Shown here piece by piece: positions 60,201-64,000 of a stretch of 64,000 nucleotides of DNA. The position numbers and the translations under genes are program-made. The stretch comes from Porphyridium purpureum (lineage: Eukaryota; Rhodophyta; Bangiophyceae; Porphyridiales; Porphyridiaceae). The notes beneath the pieces were generated by a model. It did not search any database, was not told where the DNA came from, and saw only the letters and a program-made list of their open reading frames with translations. The stretch spans positions 3,038,001-3,102,000 of the forward strand of contig VRMN01000001.1 in assembly GCA_008690995.1 (NCBI GenBank), read 5' to 3'. The first letter of the stretch is position 1, and each line of letters begins with the position of its first letter.

Positions 60201-62318
60201 TTATTTGCGCGACCTCAGTGACATCGTGATCGGTGGAGACCGCATGAGCCCCTGTAGAAGGAGTATCTTCTCTTTAACTGCTCCGTCGGCCCGAAGCAAG
60301 TTGGTGGCTCGCAAATTTTGCTCTCTGGCAACTTCACGAAACACGTGCTCGAGAAAACCGGGCTGGTCTTGGGCTAGCGTACTTGTCTGCACCTGCTCTG
60401 TCTCACGATCTGATCTGCCGCAGAATACGTGGTCATGCCTCGCGCAGTTCTGTCGAACAGCTCGTTCTAAATGTATGTTCTCGCAATCACGGAGTCGGTC
60501 TTTGAGAGTATCGACTGTGCCAAACACCCTGGCGTTCTCGTCGTGAAGCGCTTCGTCAATCCAGTTCTCAGCCGTATCCGCAAAGGCAAGCGTGTCGAGC
60601 ACGGCTGCGAGCTCCGCAAGCTGGCTCCACGTTTCGCGCGCCGAGCAGAGGTCATTGCCAGCACCGTTAGCGTGATCCACGTCTGAAAACCAGCCATACG
60701 GTCCTGTGCCAAGTGCATGCAAAAGCGCGAGGCGCGACAAGTCATTCCGACTAGCATGAACGAGATACCGACGGGGCTCCAATCCAATCAAATCGGTACA
60801 GAGCGCCTCTCGCACACCAGCACGGCCGCTGCGGGTCGCGCCATGTTTCACCTCTAGCCCGTAGAACGCCAGATTCTGAGCCGCACTGCGCAAGTCGCCG
60901 CGAGCATAGGTTGTAAAAGTTGCCAATAGTCGATGCTGCTCGCGAAACCACTGCGCGCTGTCAGCCCCGGAGTTCGTTAGTTTGCTCGATGGGGTCGGCA
61001 GTACCCATTGCGCGAGCCGCTGGTATACGATAGCGTCCGCGAGCGGCGGCATACGAAAAACGCGAACGTTGGATGTATCCATGGCTTCCGACAGACTGGC
61101 GAGGACGCGGTCAGTGGTGCGGCTATCACAAGTCAGCACGATGGGCGCATTCCCTCCTGCAAGCGTTGTCAGCGCTTTCCAGAAGCCACGTTCCTCATCT
61201 TGTTGAACGTGGTCGACGTGCTCGAGCAATAGCAACGTCCGCACGCTGCTCGCCAAGTTTTGCAGGCTCTGCTCGGAATTGAGCGTGTAACTTTCAGTCA
61301 GCTCGCCGCACACGTCCATCAATTTTTTTTGCGAGCGGCAAAATGAGCCCGGATGGACCTCGAAAACACGATACGCGTGTGCTGCGCTCGCCAGGTACAC
61401 CACAGCAGACTTGCCGACGCCTTGCGGCCCGGATAGCACGCAAATCCGGCTGTTTGCAAAAGGATCTGAGGTATCAAGTGCTTGCTGCGAAATGAACCAT
61501 TCGTTGATTTCCTGCGTGACCGGGGTGTGCAGGTCTGTGAGCGAGCGGAAAAGAGCCGGATAATTGCCCAGCATCTCCATTTGACCATGGTCAAACATAC
61601 AAGGCTCTTCGCAGTTCACTGTGATACGGTGTTCTCTACACATATCGGCGTTACGTGTATCCCGGAGCGCCCGAAGACTGTTTCGTGGGTATTGAAGAGG
61701 ATCTGGATCCCGAGCTGGCCTCCCCTCAGCGCTGAGGCTGTCGTTGCTCACCAGGACAAGCGGAACCAGGGGGTTCACCTGCGATGCGTGATTACTAGTG
61801 TACATGCATGGCTCTTCCGAATTCTCGCATGGCGACTCAACATCAAGAATAGTACGAGTCGCGCTTGTGGGTTCATCATCGAGAACAATGGTCAACGAGG
61901 ATGCACCCGCAACTTTGTTGCCCACATGCACGGTGGCACACGGGTGTTCCCACGGATCCCTACGTCTCCATTCTGTATGTCTGACTTTCTTGCTGTTCGT
62001 TTTTGTAGGGTCCTGGTGATGCTCCGTTCCAATGTCCGCCTGCGTCATGAGCTTGTGCAGCTTTGTACTCAAAACCTGCGGCCGAATACGCCGTTGCAAT
62101 TTGCTTTTATAAAAGAAGTCCCGAACTTCATTCCTTGGGTCCTCCAGACTTTCCAGAACCGGCAGTGGGAGTGCAGCTACCTGGCTTGCTCGCTCACTTG
62201 CCGCTTGCGTCTGGCGAGAGCCGGACTCGCTCGCAAGTCGCTTCCACGGGCGGAAATACACATCAAACAGATCATGCTGAGGTGCAGTCCCGTGTCTACC
62301 GGCATCCTGCTCTTCCAT
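60201..62318 (-). CDS. AAA+ ATPase, ATAD5/Elg1-like
   Basis: The 705-residue protein has a long disordered N-terminus, then an AAA+ module. The Walker A motif is LSGPQGVGKSAVVYLASAA near 297-304, followed by RVFEVHPGSFCRSQKKL. A Walker B-like strand LLLLEHVDHV lies near 362-371 and sensor 1 APIVLTCDSR after it. The combination VFEV(N/H), a Walker B ending in VD and VILT(S/C)D is typical of ATAD5/Elg1, the large subunit of an RFC-like complex that unloads PCNA from replicated DNA. The usual acidic pair of Walker B (EEVD) reads EHVD here. Rad17 or Rfc1 relatives are alternatives. The ATG at 62318 is used because the frame upstream opens with GTG only. Confidence 0.6.
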   Translation of the reverse strand: MEEQDAGRHGTAPQHDLFDVYFRPWKRLASESGSRQTQAASERASQVAALPLPVLESLEDPRNEVRDFFYKSKLQRRIRPQVLSTKLHKLMTQADIGTEHHQDPTKTNSKKVRHTEWRRRDPWEHPCATVHVGNKVAGASSLTIVLDDEPTSATRTILDVESPCENSEEPCMYTSNHASQVNPLVPLVLVSNDSLSAEGRPARDPDPLQYPRNSLRALRDTRNADMCREHRITVNCEEPCMFDHGQMEMLGNYPALFRSLTDLHTPVTQEINEWFISQQALDTSDPFANSRICVLSGPQGVGKSAVVYLASAAHAYRVFEVHPGSFCRSQKKLMDVCGELTESYTLNSEQSLQNLASSVRTLLLLEHVDHVQQDEERGFWKALTTLAGGNAPIVLTCDSRTTDRVLASLSEAMDTSNVRVFRMPPLADAIVYQRLAQWVLPTPSSKLTNSGADSAQWFREQHRLLATFTTYARGDLRSAAQNLAFYGLEVKHGATRSGRAGVREALCTDLIGLEPRRYLVHASRNDLSRLALLHALGTGPYGWFSDVDHANGAGNDLCSARETWSQLAELAAVLDTLAFADTAENWIDEALHDENARVFGTVDTLKDRLRDCENIHLERAVRQNCARHDHVFCGRSDRETEQVQTSTLAQDQPGFLEHVFREVAREQNLRATNLLRADGAVKEKILLLQGLMRSPPITMSLRSRK

Positions 62319-62632
62319 GCTTCTTCCCTGATGCTCGCCGTCGGCACCAGCCCGCCGTGAGGCTTTCAGATGCACACTCGTCGCCGCCACCCACGGCTTC
62401 ACACCATTTGTCCTCTTCCCTTCTCGCGCGCCCCGCCTTTTCGGTTTCGCCGTTTGTTTTTTGGGCGCGAACCAATTGAAGTACAGTCACAACTGTACAT
62501 TATCCCCTTTTGAGAAACCCTAAATCTGCGGATGTGGTTTGGTCTGAAGCGGCAAATGGTATGTGTGTGAGAGAGACAGACAAAGCGAGGAGTGATTGGA
62601 TTCTGACTGGGCGTTGGATCGGGTGGATTGAA
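62319..62632. promoter_or_regulatory. Divergent promoter with palindromic ACTGTAC site
   Basis: The 314-bp gap between divergent starts contains GTACAGTCACAACTGTAC at 62481-62498, two facing heptamers 4 bp apart. No TATA box is obvious on either side. Confidence 0.5.
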
Positions 62633-64000
62633 ATGATGCGTCCGCCGACGCGGAACCGGACACAGCGCGTTCCGCCCTCTCAGCGAGGAGTGCGCGGAGT
62701 GGATGGAGGCAGCCCTGTCGTGGCTCTCGCGCGACCGGCGCGGTCGATGCCGTCGTGGCGCCCGTGGGTTCTGTGGCTGGCCGGAGCGGCATGTGTGCTT
62801 GCATTGATCCTCGTAGTCGTGATGCTGGTGTCGAGTCGCTCTGTAGAATACGACAGCATGAGGCGTGTGTCGTGGCTGTCGGCCGCGATGGGCAAGGCGC
62901 ATGCGCAATGGGTGCCAAGGGAAAGCAGCATCGCAGAACGGCTTCGGCAGCCACAAGATCAAAGTCAAGATCAAGCAGCGCACGATGTTGCACAGCAGCA
63001 GCTTTTGCCGTCTCCTCCTCAGCGTAGCGGGGACAGCGCTGTGCCACTGGCGCCACCTGCGTCTCTGATACCACCTCCTAGTTCACCGGCACATGCGACC
63101 TTGTTGGATCTTCCAGAACCGCTGCGTTTGTACTACGATAAGACGAGGACAAATCTGCAGAATAACCAAAGGTATCAAGTGTGTCGTATACCAGACGTGT
63201 GTCTTACGCGGAGAAGAGAGTTTATCATGCCGACCTTTGTTGCAAACTTTGCCAAAAACGAGCTGTCACGTTGCATGCGAAAAGAGACACTGGCGCTTAC
63301 GACTTTTACGGACCAGATACCGCAGAACAATGACTCGACGCTGGTCATCCACTGGAAGGACCGGGACCTCGCCACCATTATGCCAGACTCAAAGAGCAGC
63401 GTTCGCTACTGGATTCCGCATTTTGTCGGCGACATCGTCCCACTGCTTTCTGCTGTGGACGCCATATCGGGCTCGCGTTGGGGCGGTACGATCGAGGAGC
63501 TGTGCGTCAAACGCGGCACTGATGCGTCTTCCGGAGGTGGTGAAATGGGCGGTAATCCGCTCGAGAGGCCCGCGCCTTGCGATGTAAGCGGTGTTCTCGC
63601 CAAGCATGATTACGTGGTGGAGGATCAGTCAGGTGTCTTATCGCGCCGCGCGACACCCTGGGTGCGTGATATGCGCAGCATGATGGAGCGTATCGGTATC
63701 GAGATCACACCGTTTTTGTTCGATGCCAATGAAAAGGTCTACGCGATGTGCTTTCGAAGTGCCGTGTTCTCGTCACAGTCAGTGCATGAGTACTGGAATG
63801 GGCCGGAGCACATTTTCTACAAAGCGAATGGTGTTGAGCGCGCCGCGCGCGCTGGCGAGCACATTATAGCAGCGTTTGATCGCAGCTATGATAGGAGCAA
63901 GCCGAGTGTGCCAAAACCGCTGCGCGCAAAGGAGTCTGAGCCCTGTCGTGTAGGCGTCACTTTGGTCAAACGAAGGGATACGCGCACGCTCGCAGAGGGA
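62633..64000 (+). CDS. Type II membrane protein, possibly GT61-like glycosyltransferase, 3'-truncated
   Basis: From the ATG at 62633 the frame stays open to the last base of the window (456 codons), so the gene continues beyond it. It starts with a basic, Pro/Arg-rich cytosolic tail, then one membrane segment at about 45-67 (WVLWLAGAACVLALILVVVM) and a Gln/Pro-rich stem. The lumenal region begins with YQVCRIPDVCLTRRREFIM, which resembles the C..(N/D)VC start of GT61 (DUF563) transferases, and the last visible part, CRVGVTLVKRRDTRTLAEG, resembles their V..I.R...R.L.N motif. GT61 enzymes add xylose or arabinose in the Golgi. Family assignment is tentative; the membrane topology is clear. Confidence 0.55.
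   Translation, partial: MMRPPTRNRTQRVPPSQRGVRGVDGGSPVVALARPARSMPSWRPWVLWLAGAACVLALILVVVMLVSSRSVEYDSMRRVSWLSAAMGKAHAQWVPRESSIAERLRQPQDQSQDQAAHDVAQQQLLPSPPQRSGDSAVPLAPPASLIPPPSSPAHATLLDLPEPLRLYYDKTRTNLQNNQRYQVCRIPDVCLTRRREFIMPTFVANFAKNELSRCMRKETLALTTFTDQIPQNNDSTLVIHWKDRDLATIMPDSKSSVRYWIPHFVGDIVPLLSAVDAISGSRWGGTIEELCVKRGTDASSGGGEMGGNPLERPAPCDVSGVLAKHDYVVEDQSGVLSRRATPWVRDMRSMMERIGIEITPFLFDANEKVYAMCFRSAVFSSQSVHEYWNGPEHIFYKANGVERAARAGEHIIAAFDRSYDRSKPSVPKPLRAKESEPCRVGVTLVKRRDTRTLAEG

Overview
The window looks like nuclear DNA of a unicellular red alga, most like Porphyridium (inference). Host genes are almost all single uninterrupted reading frames. They are packed closely on both strands, with 3' ends often only about 80-400 bases apart. 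Several products point to a plastid: an HHL1-like photosystem II factor, a lumenal phosphoglycerate-mutase-like protein with a twin-arginine bipartite leader, and a bacterial-type L17. Others are typically eukaryotic: VDAC porin, an AAAP amino-acid transporter, BSD and SYLF domain proteins and an ATAD5/Elg1-like AAA+ ATPase. No operons, CRISPR arrays or rRNA were seen, and I found no convincing tRNA gene.

Layout. 1-4.5 kb: a 5'-truncated Cys-rich protein, the divergent pair HHL1-like / lumenal PGM-like, and VDAC. 4.5-6.9 kb: a gene-poor gap ending in a G-rich repeat and a TATA box. 6.9-12.4 kb: a large secreted protein with acidic Ser/Glu repeats, a SYLF protein and an amino-acid transporter. 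12.4-14.3 kb: gap with protein-like but broken frames. 14.3-28 kb: a secreted trypsin-like protease fused to a hedgehog-type Hint domain, an S4 RNA-binding protein, a small secreted protein, archaeal-type phosphoglycerate mutase, a double-domain GT92-like glycosyltransferase, a leishmanolysin-like metalloprotease, a DUF218 membrane protein and a rhodanese. 28.1-55.4 kb: retrotransposons. 55.9-64 kb: BSD protein, L17, an unrecognised 562-residue protein, the ATAD5/Elg1-like ATPase, and a type II membrane protein (GT61-like) that runs off the window end.

Retrotransposon block. A Ty1/copia element on the plus strand spans 28117-55387, with 797-bp LTRs that differ at one position by eye. Its 5' LTR is split by a 21.5-kb block of four Ty3/gypsy copies on the minus strand, with a 5-bp duplication GAATC on both sides. 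Inside the block, the left junction and three internal junctions share another 5-bp duplication, GCGCG. The simplest history is one self-nested insertion of a Ty3 copy into a Ty3 LTR, followed by tandem duplication of a 5.29-kb unit. The Ty3 LTRs carry perfect heat-shock-element arrays. Both element families use a primer site beginning TGGTATCATCGC.

The host genes do not form one pathway. The recurring themes are the plastid and the secretory or cell-surface system: secreted proteases, Cys-rich secreted proteins and type II membrane glycosyltransferases. That would fit an alga with an elaborate extracellular polysaccharide coat (inference). A 7-mer, ACTGTAC or its complement, recurs in the intergenic regions, several times as facing pairs, and is a candidate promoter element. 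The strongest leads for something undescribed are the protease-Hint fusion, the heat-shock-element-bearing nested Ty3 array and the ACTGTAC motif.
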